Source: a virus
Direction: 5' to 3' (one strand)
Length of the DNA: 24,361 bases
Virus record (IMG/VR): IMGVR_UViG_3300041402_000686
Coordinates: 1-24,361 of that record
A program made the translations under genes and the position numbers. Each line of letters starts with the position of its first letter. Position 1 is the stretch's first letter. Positions 1-8,516 of the stretch are shown piece after piece. A model generated the notes under the pieces. It made no database searches. It was not told the DNA's origin and worked only from the letters and a program-made list of their open reading frames with translations.

Positions 1-321
1 AATTCTGAAGAACATAAAATTGTTAAAGATATTTTAGCCGATGTAATGGGCAAGACTTACAAAAAAGAACTCTCAGAAATGGAAACCATTGATTTTTTAT
101 TGTATCTTCATTTTGATGAGAACGGTAAAAAAACTCTTGAGCATAAGGCATCTATCAAAACCAAATTGTCAAAACTAAAATATCCATATAGCATTGATTG
201 CGATGAGGAAAGATCTGTATATATTCGAACCCCTACGATATGGAGCTATAACGAACATTGGCATAACTGCGTAGGCGCAACCGATAAAATGGCAGTCGAA
301 AAGTGCAATAAAATAAAATGA
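1..321 (+). CDS. Partial hypothetical protein (5' end outside window)
   Basis: The reading frame is open from base 1, with codons continuing upstream of the first ATG at 46. The true start probably lies outside the window, although a 91-residue protein from 46 is possible. The visible part is charged and hydrophilic, rich in Lys and Glu, with aromatic residues near the C-terminus (WSYNEHWHN). It shows no membrane segment or motif I recognise. Its TGA stop overlaps the ATG of the next gene (ATGA at 318-321), so the two are translationally coupled. Function unknown. Confidence 0.6.
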   Translation, partial: NSEEHKIVKDILADVMGKTYKKELSEMETIDFLLYLHFDENGKKTLEHKASIKTKLSKLKYPYSIDCDEERSVYIRTPTIWSYNEHWHNCVGATDKMAVEKCNKIK

Positions 322-827
322 ACTTCAAACAACACAGAAACTACGGCCTAACAATTTCCTTACTCGCTTCAATCGGGTATTGTTTGTTTTATACTGGATT
401 ATATTTATATCAATCTGGATCATTGGTATTTTCTTGGAAACTTCTTGAATATTGTTTAGGGCTGTTCGTCATTTGTTTTGCTGGTTCTCTCGCTCCTGAT
501 TTAGATACTGATTCAATACCTTCAAAATGGGTTGCCAGGATTTTAGCTGTTTATTTGGGGATTGTTCTTTTTTCAAAACAGATCACTGATAGTATTGGGA
601 TAGATTATGAACTGAAATGGAAGCCAGTCGCTAGTTTGATTTTTATTTTTTTAATCGCTAAAATTGGAAAGCACAGAGGAATATCACACGCTTTGTTTTG
701 GGTCCCGCTGTTAATGATTATGTCGCTTCGCACAGGAAACCATTTTATAGGAGCCTTTGCAGTTGGGTTAGGGGTTCATTATTATTGCGACAGTATTAAC
801 CCTTGGAGACTTAAAAATTGGCTTTGA
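318..827 (+). CDS. Membrane protein resembling metal-dependent hydrolases (DUF457/YdjM-like)
   Basis: A 169-residue, mostly hydrophobic protein with about four membrane segments (roughly 10-32, 42-58, 75-90 and 105-116, with more hydrophobic sequence to 155). Polar motifs between the segments match the pattern of membrane metal-dependent hydrolases of the DUF457/YdjM type: PDLD at 60-63, HRGISH at 119-124, and H154 with D158 near the end. These His and Asp residues would bind metal at the membrane face. No substrate is known for this group, so the enzymatic role is family knowledge and not shown here. The ATGA overlap with the preceding gene indicates one operon. Its last 60 bases overlap, antisense, the end of the leftward gene at 768-1019. 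Confidence 0.6.
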   Translation: MNFKQHRNYGLTISLLASIGYCLFYTGLYLYQSGSLVFSWKLLEYCLGLFVICFAGSLAPDLDTDSIPSKWVARILAVYLGIVLFSKQITDSIGIDYELKWKPVASLIFIFLIAKIGKHRGISHALFWVPLLMIMSLRTGNHFIGAFAVGLGVHYYCDSINPWRLKNWL

Positions 828-1019
828 ACATCCGTTATTAAGTTTTTCATACATTAAATTGGTCGCTTCGTTTTGCTGTTCCATTACACTAACTGCATCA
901 TTTGCAATTTTAATCCATTCGTTTCTGTCTTGTCGGAGGTTATAGTTTTCAAACCCTATGACAAGAAGAGTCAAGACAACTAAAAATAGATTGAGCTGTT
1001 CAGTTTTCGATAGTTTCAT
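768..1019 (-). CDS. Small single-span membrane protein
   Basis: An 83-residue protein with one hydrophobic segment near the N-terminus (about 10-23, LFLVVLTLLVIGF), followed by a hydrophilic, probably helical region rich in Asn, Glu and Gln. The start ATG overlaps the TGA of the upstream gene (ATGA), placing it last in the methyltransferase operon. An N-terminal anchor with a helical tail recalls inner-membrane spanins, but no endolysin, holin or lipobox partner is visible, so I do not call it one. Its 3' end overlaps the convergent gene at 318-827. Function unknown. Confidence 0.5.
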   Translation of the reverse strand: MKLSKTEQLNLFLVVLTLLVIGFENYNLRQDRNEWIKIANDAVSVMEQQNEATNLMYEKLNNGCSKPIFKSPRVNTVAIIMNP

Positions 1020-1282
1020 TTATCTTTTCTCCTGAAGCAATTAATAAAAACCTCTTGATCATAATCACCTTTATTATTGGCTACCAATTTTCCAAATTTA
1101 AAAACAGCGGTTTCGACGGTTTCATGTTTCTGGATGTTGAAAACCTCAGAAATACACTCGACTATTATAGCCGTGTGTTTTAATAACTTTTCATCCGTTA
1201 TTTTTTTCTTCCATGGCGGTGCGCTTATGGCTGTACCTAAAAACGCCACTGACATGACAAGTATTAATATTAATCGTTTCAT
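1016..1282 (-). CDS. Small exported protein with signal peptide
   Basis: An 88-residue protein starting with a classic Sec signal peptide: KR, a hydrophobic core (LILILVMSVAFLG), then a likely cleavage site after TAIS-A near residue 21. The mature part is about 67 residues, Lys-rich, with two cysteines (in VECISE and NCFRR) that could form a disulfide. There is no lipobox cysteine at the cleavage site, so it is not a lipoprotein. It overlaps both neighbours by ATGA junctions in the methyltransferase operon. Function unknown; it may act in the periplasm or outside the cell. Confidence 0.55.
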   Translation of the reverse strand: MKRLILILVMSVAFLGTAISAPPWKKKITDEKLLKHTAIIVECISEVFNIQKHETVETAVFKFGKLVANNKGDYDQEVFINCFRRKDK

Positions 1283-1539
1283 ATATTTTCAATCCTTTCC
1301 GATATTTTAACAAACTCTTGAGTAAGCCTTAACAATTCCTTATTCAATCTTTTATTCTCTAAATACAACTCAACGGCCTTGTCAAAGTAAGGCCGCACGT
1401 TGTCCTTATGTATCCAGCCTTGAAAAGTGCGACCAGGAGTCCCAAAGACCTCTTCCATTTTTTTGAAGTGTTCAGGTTTTGAGAAATGTTCAACCCCGAA
1501 CTCTTCAGACGCTAGTTTTTTGAAGGCTCCTTTATCCAT
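1279..1539 (-). CDS. Small basic protein, possibly DNA-binding
   Basis: An 86-residue charged protein with no membrane segment. The centre (FGTPGRTFQGWIHKDNVRPYF, spanning about 34-54) has the look of a recognition helix followed by an entry loop, as in small phage helix-turn-helix proteins. The C-terminal third (about 55-86) is predicted as a long helix of Leu, Glu and Lys. Its ATG overlaps the methyltransferase TAA by one base (TAATG), so it is translated directly after the enzyme. A regulatory role for the operon is a guess from size and position. I recognise no named family. Confidence 0.5.
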   Translation of the reverse strand: MDKGAFKKLASEEFGVEHFSKPEHFKKMEEVFGTPGRTFQGWIHKDNVRPYFDKAVELYLENKRLNKELLRLTQEFVKISERIENI

Positions 1540-2507
1540 TATTTCATTCCACGTAAAATGTGTTCAATAACTGATACGGTCCAGCCGTTGCCGATCATTT
1601 TATAACGCTGGGTGTTGCTTACTCCTTCGGTATAGTTGTCGGGGAGGGCTTGCAGGCGTTCGCATTCTGTGGGGGTTAGTTTTCTAAATTCAATTCCATC
1701 AGATACAAGTAATCCTTTTTTGTTGCGCTTAACCATAGATTTAGGGTTTTCTTTATAAATCGTTGCCGGTATGGTTTGTGATTTATCCACGAAAACAAGC
1801 TGCCTTCTTTTTCTTTTGAAATAATCCTTCGGATTGCTGCCTTTATGATAATTAGCATCAATACAATGTGCTTTATCTCTATCCACAACATGAACATTAT
1901 CGACCCAAGAGATGGCACCCATTGAGGGGCTTTTATTTTCTCTTAACCCGCCTTTGTTATTTCCTCGAGGTCTTTGATTTAATTCGTTCGATCCGCATTC
2001 AATAACGTCTTTCAATAAAATTCCTTTATCTTCTGGCTGTTCAACATCCCAATTACACCAATAATTCCTTTTTCTGTTCTGAGCAGAAACAAGAGCAGAA
2101 TTAATCATAATACTTTCAACCGCTAAATATTGATCAAGCTCTTTTACGATCTCTTTTTTCATAGAAGCCACATTCTCAAACAAGAAATATTTAGGTTTTA
2201 ATTCGTGCAGAATATCCATTGCCGTGAAAAATAACTGACTCCTTGGATCTTTCCAGTCTAAACCTTTTCCAGCTATTGAAAATCCTTGGCATGGAGGGCC
2301 GCCAATAATCATATCTATTTTAGGAAGATCCCAATTTTTCCAATCTTCAATATTTCCTAGATGTCGGATTTCTGGGTGATTCTTTTTTGCTATCTGAATT
2401 GCATATTTGTCGATCTCAGAAGCGTAGTAATTATCAACTTTTATTCCTGCCTGTTTTAGTGCTTGCATCCCGCAAGACATTCCATCGAATAAACTTAATA
2501 CATTCAT
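1539..2507 (-). CDS. DNA (cytosine-5) methyltransferase
   Basis: A 322-residue enzyme that transfers a methyl group from S-adenosylmethionine to C5 of cytosine in DNA. The C5-methyltransferase motifs are in order: motif I with LFDGMSCG at 6-13, motif IV with GGPPCQGFS at 69-77 (nucleophile C73), motif VI ENV at 111-113, motif VIII QNRKR at 143-147, and the C-terminal block LTPTECERLQALPD at 277-290 followed by GNGWTV at 307-312. The region at 150-275 would be the target recognition domain. The DGMSCG start and compact size resemble phage enzymes of the Dnmt3-like subgroup. No restriction endonuclease is beside it, so it is probably an orphan methylase protecting phage DNA or regulating expression. 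It is first in a leftward four-gene operon. The recognition site cannot be read from sequence. Confidence 0.92.
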   Translation of the reverse strand: MNVLSLFDGMSCGMQALKQAGIKVDNYYASEIDKYAIQIAKKNHPEIRHLGNIEDWKNWDLPKIDMIIGGPPCQGFSIAGKGLDWKDPRSQLFFTAMDILHELKPKYFLFENVASMKKEIVKELDQYLAVESIMINSALVSAQNRKRNYWCNWDVEQPEDKGILLKDVIECGSNELNQRPRGNNKGGLRENKSPSMGAISWVDNVHVVDRDKAHCIDANYHKGSNPKDYFKRKRRQLVFVDKSQTIPATIYKENPKSMVKRNKKGLLVSDGIEFRKLTPTECERLQALPDNYTEGVSNTQRYKMIGNGWTVSVIEHILRGMK

Positions 2508-2539
2508 TTTTTATAGCGAAAAAGATTAAAGTAAAACAC

Positions 2540-2626
2540 ACCGTACAAAAAGCGCAACACTCTGTCAACTCAAAAACGCAACTAACACAAAATAAACTTG
2601 ACCCACAATTAAAAAAATACTAGAGT
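2540..2626. promoter_or_regulatory. Divergent promoter region between methyltransferase and portal operons
   Basis: The 144-base gap between the divergent methyltransferase and portal genes has back-to-back sigma-70-like boxes. Leftward: TTGACA on the minus strand at 2568-2563, 17 bases, then a weak -10 TACGGT at 2545-2540. Rightward: TTGACC at 2598-2603, 17 bases, then TAGAGT at 2621-2626. The -10 boxes are poor matches. The arrangement resembles two other divergent regions in this window (12015-12070 and 17824-17948). Confidence 0.4.
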
Positions 2627-2651
2627 CGTTAAAACTAACTACTAAAACAAT

Positions 2652-4346
2652 ATGCCAGTAGAAAACAAAGCAGCCAGCCTAAGACTAGAACTCGCCAAAC
2701 TTGGAAATATTGAACCAAGGGAGGCGACAGGAATTGTAGTTCCAAAATCAAAAGCGAGACTTGATAGTTGGGCTAATGAAAATACAGGCTTTGGATTCCA
2801 ACATGCTACGAACAACAGTCAATATTTCAGGGTAGCCAAAAAGCTAGAGGCTGAACTTTCCTCACTTTATGAATCGGATTGGGCAACTCGCAAAGGATGC
2901 GATATGCCTGCCAGTGACATGGTTAGAAAAGGAATTTCATTCCTGCACAATGATGATGACGAGAATAGCCAGGAAACCGTTGAGCAATTAGAGGATATCC
3001 TAATCAATGAATGGTCATGGGCAAAACTCGAAACCGAAGCGATAAAATTCCAAAGGCTTTCGGGAGGATGTGCGACGTTCTATAATTTTGGTGGAACTGA
3101 AGAGGACCAACGGGACCCGATAGAAGAAAGCCAAATAAAAGAAATCCGGTCAATTAGAAACTTCCCTTCATGGCTTGCTGTTCCTCTTTCGTGGTATACA
3201 GAGTTTGATCATCCAAAACTAGGCCAACCTGAACACTATCAACTGCTTTTCAGAGATCCATCGACTTCAAGAACTGTTGTCGTTCACGAATCCAGATTGC
3301 ATATTATGCAGGGGGAGACCGTATCGCCTAGCACTCGTGCCCAGAATAGAGGCTGGAATGACTCCCCAATTCAGAGCATTTATAATGCCCTTCGTAACTT
3401 TGGAGTTGCTTCAAGTGCTGTCTCTGGAATTCTCCAGGATTTTAATTGGTTCTCACTTGGAATTGAAGGTCTTGCTGATAAGGTACAGCATCAAGATGAT
3501 GATTCAATATTAGAGCGAATATATCTCGCAAGACAAAAGCTCCATAGTGGTAATTTATCGCTTTATGATTCTGGCAGCGAGAGTATGGAGCGACACGGAA
3601 CCCCCGTAAACGGTCTTGAAAGACTTTGGGACAGGACAGCCGAAGAGATGTGCGCGGCGTGGAGCATACCTAGGGGCATGTTTTTGACGGCTAAAGAGGG
3701 AAGTCTGGGTGGGAGCTCTGCTGAAACAGACAAAGCAAGATATTATGACATAATAGGATCACAACAGGAAACTCACTCAAGGCCCTGGAAAAATGATTTT
3801 ATCCATTATGTGAGTTTGGTGAACGGGATAAATGATAGTGATATAAAATACATTTTCAACCCGATACAATCAAAAACTGATAAAGAGCGATACGAAGAGC
3901 GCAAATTTGTAGCAGAGACAGACAAGCTTTATTATGATATACAAGCCCTTTCTTCGAAAGAGATAGCTGAGTCAAGGTTTTCAAAGCCTGAAGTTGACCT
4001 CGAAACAATGAATTTAGATTTCGAGGAGCGAAATGCTCAGGAAAAACTTGAAGAGTTTAATCAAGAGAATGAAGATAAAATCCAAGAACTCGACATACAA
4101 GGCAAGGAAATCGACAATAAAAATAAGAAAAATGGTGAGCAAATACCGGACGAGCCAAAGAAAACAGAGAAAAAAGATTCAGCTCTTCCAGTAATCGAGG
4201 TCAAGCCTATAATCAATGTAGCTGCTCCGATTATTCCAGAGTTTCCAAAGCCAGTAGACCTTACGAAATTAATAGAATCAATGAACACGAAACTTGATCA
4301 AGTCGCAGCAAAAAAAGAAGACACCGTTATAAAATTTGAAGAATGA
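2652..4346 (+). CDS. Phage portal protein (DUF1073 family)
   Basis: A 564-residue portal protein, which forms the dodecameric ring at one head vertex for DNA packaging and ejection. Landmarks of the DUF1073 type include YESDWATRKGCDMPASDMVR (about 74-93), VPLSWY, HESRLHIMQG, the WNDSPIQSIYNALRNF segment, and the core region with WDRTAEEMCAAWSIPRGMF and a GSSAETDKARYYD stretch. The C-terminal 130 residues are a charged, coiled-coil-prone tail rich in Glu, Lys and Asn. Pfam groups this family with Acb1-like proteins, but I see no pair of HxT/HxS motifs, so no anti-CBASS phosphodiesterase domain is evident. The start at 2652 is the first ATG after the promoter; no strong Shine-Dalgarno is visible. 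The TGA overlaps the next ATG (ATGA at 4343-4346). Confidence 0.85.
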   Translation: MPVENKAASLRLELAKLGNIEPREATGIVVPKSKARLDSWANENTGFGFQHATNNSQYFRVAKKLEAELSSLYESDWATRKGCDMPASDMVRKGISFLHNDDDENSQETVEQLEDILINEWSWAKLETEAIKFQRLSGGCATFYNFGGTEEDQRDPIEESQIKEIRSIRNFPSWLAVPLSWYTEFDHPKLGQPEHYQLLFRDPSTSRTVVVHESRLHIMQGETVSPSTRAQNRGWNDSPIQSIYNALRNFGVASSAVSGILQDFNWFSLGIEGLADKVQHQDDDSILERIYLARQKLHSGNLSLYDSGSESMERHGTPVNGLERLWDRTAEEMCAAWSIPRGMFLTAKEGSLGGSSAETDKARYYDIIGSQQETHSRPWKNDFIHYVSLVNGINDSDIKYIFNPIQSKTDKERYEERKFVAETDKLYYDIQALSSKEIAESRFSKPEVDLETMNLDFEERNAQEKLEEFNQENEDKIQELDIQGKEIDNKNKKNGEQIPDEPKKTEKKDSALPVIEVKPIINVAAPIIPEFPKPVDLTKLIESMNTKLDQVAAKKEDTVIKFEE

Positions 4347-7063
4347 CATTAATTATCCCAAAAGAAGTCAAAATCAAATTAAAATCAGAGATTCGCTCCG
4401 AGCTTCTTGAAGAACTCGGAAAGCGAGAGATAAAACTCGACAGCTCAAGCGTTGAATTTATCCTTGCAAAAACTCAAAGCCTAATCGAATCACAACAGCC
4501 AAGATTCGACAACGAAGAGCTTGTGGTCAGACTCCTAAAACAAGTAAAACTTTCAGAAGGTGAAAAGCAACTTGCATTTAACAAAGACCGGATTCTAAGC
4601 AGGGAAGTTAGAACCGATTTTATCAATGATATTTTAGACAAGATCGTAAAGCCCAAAGATGGAAAAGAAGGTACCAAGGGACAAAAAGGAAACGATGGAA
4701 AAAATTACATACTGAACGATCAAGACAAGCTCGACATTGCCGAAGAAGTCAACGTCAAAGGATTGATGACGGAGGATCTTTTCAATAAGCGAAATGCTCA
4801 GTTAATCAAGGATATTCAAAACGGTAAAATTCGTCTTCCAAATCGAAGCGGTGGAGCAAATGGGCCTGAGATAATCGCAAAGATCGATAAGGCACTGCAA
4901 ACAACCGATTGGCAAAACGGCCTTCCAGGTGATGGCACTCTTTCAGGAAATCTTGATTCTTTGCAATATACAGTAGGAACAGCTGACCCAGCTTCACCAC
5001 CTGAAGGATATACATCGTGGAATGATTTAGATCATACCATGAATATATCAACAGGACTAGGCCCTATTTTACAGGTAGGGCAAGAATTTTATGAAATAGT
5101 TTACAATGATACACCTTCTCAAATTGATAATTTAAAACCTGTATATGTAACTGGTGCGTCAAATGGAAGGCATACAATCGCGGAAGCAAACAATACAACC
5201 CATGAAAAATTACTTTCCATTATTGTAATAACAACAATGGATATTCCAAGTGAAAGCATTGGAATAGTAACACGATTAGGACTTGTGAGAGATATTGACA
5301 CTAGTGATTGGGATGAAGGCGATAGGCTGTACGTAGATTCAACGGATGGAGGTTTAATAAATGTAAAGCCGTCATTTCCTGATTACGTAATAGCAGTCGG
5401 GCACGTACTTGTAAAAAGTGCAACAGAAGGGGTTATTCATGTTCATTCAGAAGGGAGACCTGGAGATACGGTTATAAATTTTTGGAACGGAGTTTTTAGG
5501 GAAACAATAAATTTTACAGTATCCAGTGACGGTGACACTGCCACTGGAAGTTTATCACCAGAAAACGGGCATCCAAACATGACCATGATGTTTAGTGATG
5601 GCCTATCAACTTTAATAGCCACGCCTCCTGCGACTATTGTATTAACATCGGGCACAGATTCTAATCCACAAGAAAACTTTGTTTATATCCCTAAAACCAC
5701 AAAAGTACTAACGGTATCAACATCAGGTTGGCCAACTACTGAACATATCAAAGTGGCTACTTTATTTTTGAGATCGGCAACAGCGACAGAATCAACAGGG
5801 CCATTAGTAAATCATAACTGGAATGACCATATACAATCTACAACTACAAACCAAGGCCATTTAGCGCATATTTGCGAAAAACTGAGACAGCTTGGTGCTC
5901 AATGGGACAATGGTATCGAAGGATCAATGAGTGGATTCCCAACAAATGTTTATGTATCTGTAACTTCTGGCGAAACATATCAGCTTCATAAACATTCATT
6001 TCCATCATTGTCTAATCCATCAGATGATATTCATGTTGTTAACAATTTTGCAAACCCGTATGAAACTATATCAAATATAAACACACAAACTTTAGATGCA
6101 TTAGGAAATTCATTAGCAAATTCTAGTTTCTCATTTGTCGTTTGGGGGTCTCAAACTCAAACATCTGCACTTTCGCATTTAATGTTGAATCTTCCAACAG
6201 GATCATATTCAAAAAATGCACCTGCTAATGCCGTTGCCGATGCGTTTAATTTTTCAGTTTACGATATTCCAAAGCAATTTCAAGGGTCATCATTTCTAAT
6301 TGCTAGATTCACACTCGTATTACAAGCCGATGGTACAACGTGGTCAATATTTGATACAGAAGATTTACGTGGAAAAATACCAAATACAACCGCTGGCGGT
6401 GGTGCCGGGGGTGGAGGTGTTACGACATATCTAGGTTTATCTGATACTCCTTCATCATACACAAATGAATCTGGTAAATCCCCAATAGTTAACAACGCTG
6501 AAACTGGTTTCGAATTTCTATCAGGGTGGAACGACCTTACGTCATCATTGACAGCCGGAAAGGTTACGGGCGGTGCTGCGCCAACATGGGCTGCATGGGG
6601 AGGAACGAATATTTATACGTGGCAATTCGCGGCGGCGTCTGTAGATTCACTACAGGTTGATCCATTTCATTTCGATCATGACTATAAAATTGGTACTAAT
6701 GTTTATCCGCATATACACTGGAAACCAGACGACACAAACACCGGAGTGGTTAGGTGGGGAATAGAATTTACATTTGCAATAGGCCACGGGCAAGCAGCAT
6801 TCTCAACAACAACGACAACAATATACATTGAGCAAGCCGGAAGCGGAACCCAATACATGCACCAAATCGCAGAGGTTGCCGACCCTGGAATAACGCTTAC
6901 AGGCCTTGAGCCTGACACATTAGTGCAAGCGAGGATTTTTAGAGATGCCACTCACGCAAATGATACTTATACAGGAGTCGCTCATGGGTTAACTGTAGAT
7001 ATGCATTACGAGGCAGACAGACCCTATACTTTCAGCAGAAGCCCAGATTTTTACACGCCTTAA
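4343..7063 (+). CDS. Large virion structural protein with collagen-like linker
   Basis: A 906-residue protein directly coupled to the portal gene. The N-terminal 100 residues are charged and helical. Five collagen-type Gly-X-Y triplets follow at about 105-119 (KDG KEG TKG QKG NDG), a motif frequent in phage fibres. The long middle (about 190-680) is Thr-, Ser- and Asn-rich and looks beta-structured. A flexible glycine linker (GGGAGGGG, about 685-692) leads to a C-terminal domain of about 200 residues containing HIHWKPDD and GVVRWGIEFTFA. I read it as a fibre, spike or decoration protein; I do not recognise a named family for the middle. Coupling to the portal suggests a vertex- or tail-associated location, which is inference. 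Confidence 0.7.
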   Translation: MTLIIPKEVKIKLKSEIRSELLEELGKREIKLDSSSVEFILAKTQSLIESQQPRFDNEELVVRLLKQVKLSEGEKQLAFNKDRILSREVRTDFINDILDKIVKPKDGKEGTKGQKGNDGKNYILNDQDKLDIAEEVNVKGLMTEDLFNKRNAQLIKDIQNGKIRLPNRSGGANGPEIIAKIDKALQTTDWQNGLPGDGTLSGNLDSLQYTVGTADPASPPEGYTSWNDLDHTMNISTGLGPILQVGQEFYEIVYNDTPSQIDNLKPVYVTGASNGRHTIAEANNTTHEKLLSIIVITTMDIPSESIGIVTRLGLVRDIDTSDWDEGDRLYVDSTDGGLINVKPSFPDYVIAVGHVLVKSATEGVIHVHSEGRPGDTVINFWNGVFRETINFTVSSDGDTATGSLSPENGHPNMTMMFSDGLSTLIATPPATIVLTSGTDSNPQENFVYIPKTTKVLTVSTSGWPTTEHIKVATLFLRSATATESTGPLVNHNWNDHIQSTTTNQGHLAHICEKLRQLGAQWDNGIEGSMSGFPTNVYVSVTSGETYQLHKHSFPSLSNPSDDIHVVNNFANPYETISNINTQTLDALGNSLANSSFSFVVWGSQTQTSALSHLMLNLPTGSYSKNAPANAVADAFNFSVYDIPKQFQGSSFLIARFTLVLQADGTTWSIFDTEDLRGKIPNTTAGGGAGGGGVTTYLGLSDTPSSYTNESGKSPIVNNAETGFEFLSGWNDLTSSLTAGKVTGGAAPTWAAWGGTNIYTWQFAAASVDSLQVDPFHFDHDYKIGTNVYPHIHWKPDDTNTGVVRWGIEFTFAIGHGQAAFSTTTTTIYIEQAGSGTQYMHQIAEVADPGITLTGLEPDTLVQARIFRDATHANDTYTGVAHGLTVDMHYEADRPYTFSRSPDFYTP

Positions 7064-7077
7064 CATAATGGTAAGCA

Positions 7078-7953
7078 ATGACAACTAGAAATACATTAGA
7101 AGAAGCGGCATTAATCCTTGCAAGGGCTAAATTCACAACTCTTGATACAGTTACAATTACAGTCTACCGAAATGCAGCTGGATCAGCCGAAGCTTTGGAT
7201 TCTGCCGCCTGTATAGAGCAGTCTTCAAGCGGTTATTTTTTATGGCCATTTAGCAGCCTTACAAATGCGCCTACGAGCTTTTCAAACTACCTGTGGATTA
7301 TGACGAATGGAACGCCAGCAGAAGACGTTCACGGGGAAACTTTTTTCGGAGGTTGGCCAAATTTTGTGTCAAATCTCCAAGGCGCAAACATGACAACAAT
7401 AACCATCAAGGATAATCAAGCGACTCCAGTCGTCATGGAAGGAGTTTCAGTTCAGGTCTACAATTCAGACAACACACTTTTCAAAGATTCAAAAGTAACC
7501 GATTCAAACGGGGAGGCTTTATTTCTTCTTGATAATGGGGCCTACAAGATTCGTCTCCAAAAAAATCAAACAGGGTTCACAATTCCAGAAGATTTGACCG
7601 TTTCAGGCGTAACAGCTCAAGAATACACTGGAATTTCAAATGTTATCGTTTCCGGCGCAGGAGTCGATCAATGCGAAGTTTGGATGGATGCGTCTTCCCT
7701 GTCTGGGGGGGCACCTAGTAATCTAACAGGGGTTGCCACAACTGCCTCATTACCAACGCTATTAAATGGGATCTATTACATTGGTGAAAAAGTAAACGGA
7801 ACCTATGATGCAGCAAATAAGCGTATTTTCTGGATACTTCCGCAAGGATCGGTGATCGAGTTTTCAATCAAGGACACATTAGGAACCACCAAAGTAAGCA
7901 AGTCAATTCCGGCTACTTCAACAGCAAACTTTCAAGATTTAGAGGACAGATGA
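7078..7953 (+). CDS. Virion-associated protein with Ig-like (CarboxypepD_reg/SpaA-like) domain
   Basis: A 291-residue protein. The N-terminal 100 residues contain a beta-rich segment with VTITVYRNAAG. At about 118-170 there is a prealbumin/CarboxypepD regulatory-like fold: VVMEGVSVQVYNSDNTLF, then DSNGEALFLLDNGAYKIRL, the usual strand-turn-strand pattern of small Ig-like modules in phage and surface proteins. The remainder, with WMDASSLSGG and ISWILPQGS-like strands, is also beta-rich. It has no signal peptide, as expected for a virion part. GGTAAG upstream of the ATG at 7078 is a fair ribosome site. Its stop overlaps the next start (ATGA at 7950-7953). Likely a fibre or decoration component. 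Confidence 0.6.
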   Translation: MTTRNTLEEAALILARAKFTTLDTVTITVYRNAAGSAEALDSAACIEQSSSGYFLWPFSSLTNAPTSFSNYLWIMTNGTPAEDVHGETFFGGWPNFVSNLQGANMTTITIKDNQATPVVMEGVSVQVYNSDNTLFKDSKVTDSNGEALFLLDNGAYKIRLQKNQTGFTIPEDLTVSGVTAQEYTGISNVIVSGAGVDQCEVWMDASSLSGGAPSNLTGVATTASLPTLLNGIYYIGEKVNGTYDAANKRIFWILPQGSVIEFSIKDTLGTTKVSKSIPATSTANFQDLEDR

Positions 7954-8516
7954 TAAGAGATAAAGCAGGTATTAAAGGTTTTGTAAGAGCTACGGTTTTT
8001 GGGCCTGATGGGAAAGTAAAAATATTTAAGCCTAATTTGTTACAGAAGTTTTTGAATTACACAGGGCTGTCAAAATATGGGTGGGTGCCTGACAGGCCCA
8101 TGATTATCGAAAATCGCAACATCGTAACAAATCACGGGGATGCTCTGATTGCTGACGCTCTGTCAGACACGCAAGCAAGAACAAAAGTTAATAACGCAAA
8201 CGGAGTTATTGGTGTGGGAACCGGGTATGTATCCGCAACTAAAGCAGTAACCGCTTTAGTTACTCAAACAGGATCAAATAAAGCAATGACCGCCACTTAC
8301 CCAAAACTGAAAGGGACTTTCAATGCAGCCGATGATAATGTGGTCCAATACAGGGTGAACTTTCTTGCCGGAGATTTGAACGACACTGGTATTGATGAGG
8401 TTGCCTTAGGGAATGGGACTGATTTAATGGCCTACGCTCAATTTTCACCAGCTTTTCCAGTGGCATCATCCGATACACTTCAGGTTGATTGGGAACTTAC
8501 ACCACTGGGGGCATAA
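7950..8516 (+). CDS. Predicted phage structural protein
   Basis: A 188-residue protein with an N-terminal FVRATVFGPDGKVK strand pair, a central VTNHGDALIADAL segment and a C-terminal half rich in beta strands (NDTGIDEVALGNG, MAYAQFSPAF, LQVDWELTPLGA). The pattern of a short header followed by 'NxGxxxIA' and a final beta half is seen in small phage tail/virion proteins that follow fibre genes. No catalytic motif is visible. It overlaps the preceding gene by four bases and its TAA shares an A with the next ATG (TAATG at 8514-8518), so it is part of the coupled structural operon. Confidence 0.55.
   Translation: MIRDKAGIKGFVRATVFGPDGKVKIFKPNLLQKFLNYTGLSKYGWVPDRPMIIENRNIVTNHGDALIADALSDTQARTKVNNANGVIGVGTGYVSATKAVTALVTQTGSNKAMTATYPKLKGTFNAADDNVVQYRVNFLAGDLNDTGIDEVALGNGTDLMAYAQFSPAFPVASSDTLQVDWELTPLGA

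Noticed and set aside
768-1282. A spanin pair (membrane-helical protein plus exported protein)
   Set aside because: The exported protein lacks a lipobox cysteine at the cleavage site and no endolysin or holin is adjacent.
2652-4346. Acb1-type anti-CBASS phosphodiesterase domain in the portal protein
   Set aside because: The family name links DUF1073 to Acb1, but I see no pair of HxT/HxS motifs in this protein.
8489-8515. Upstream start for the 8516 gene
   Set aside because: The TAATG junction at 8514-8518 matches two other junctions of this operon and gives a minimal overlap.
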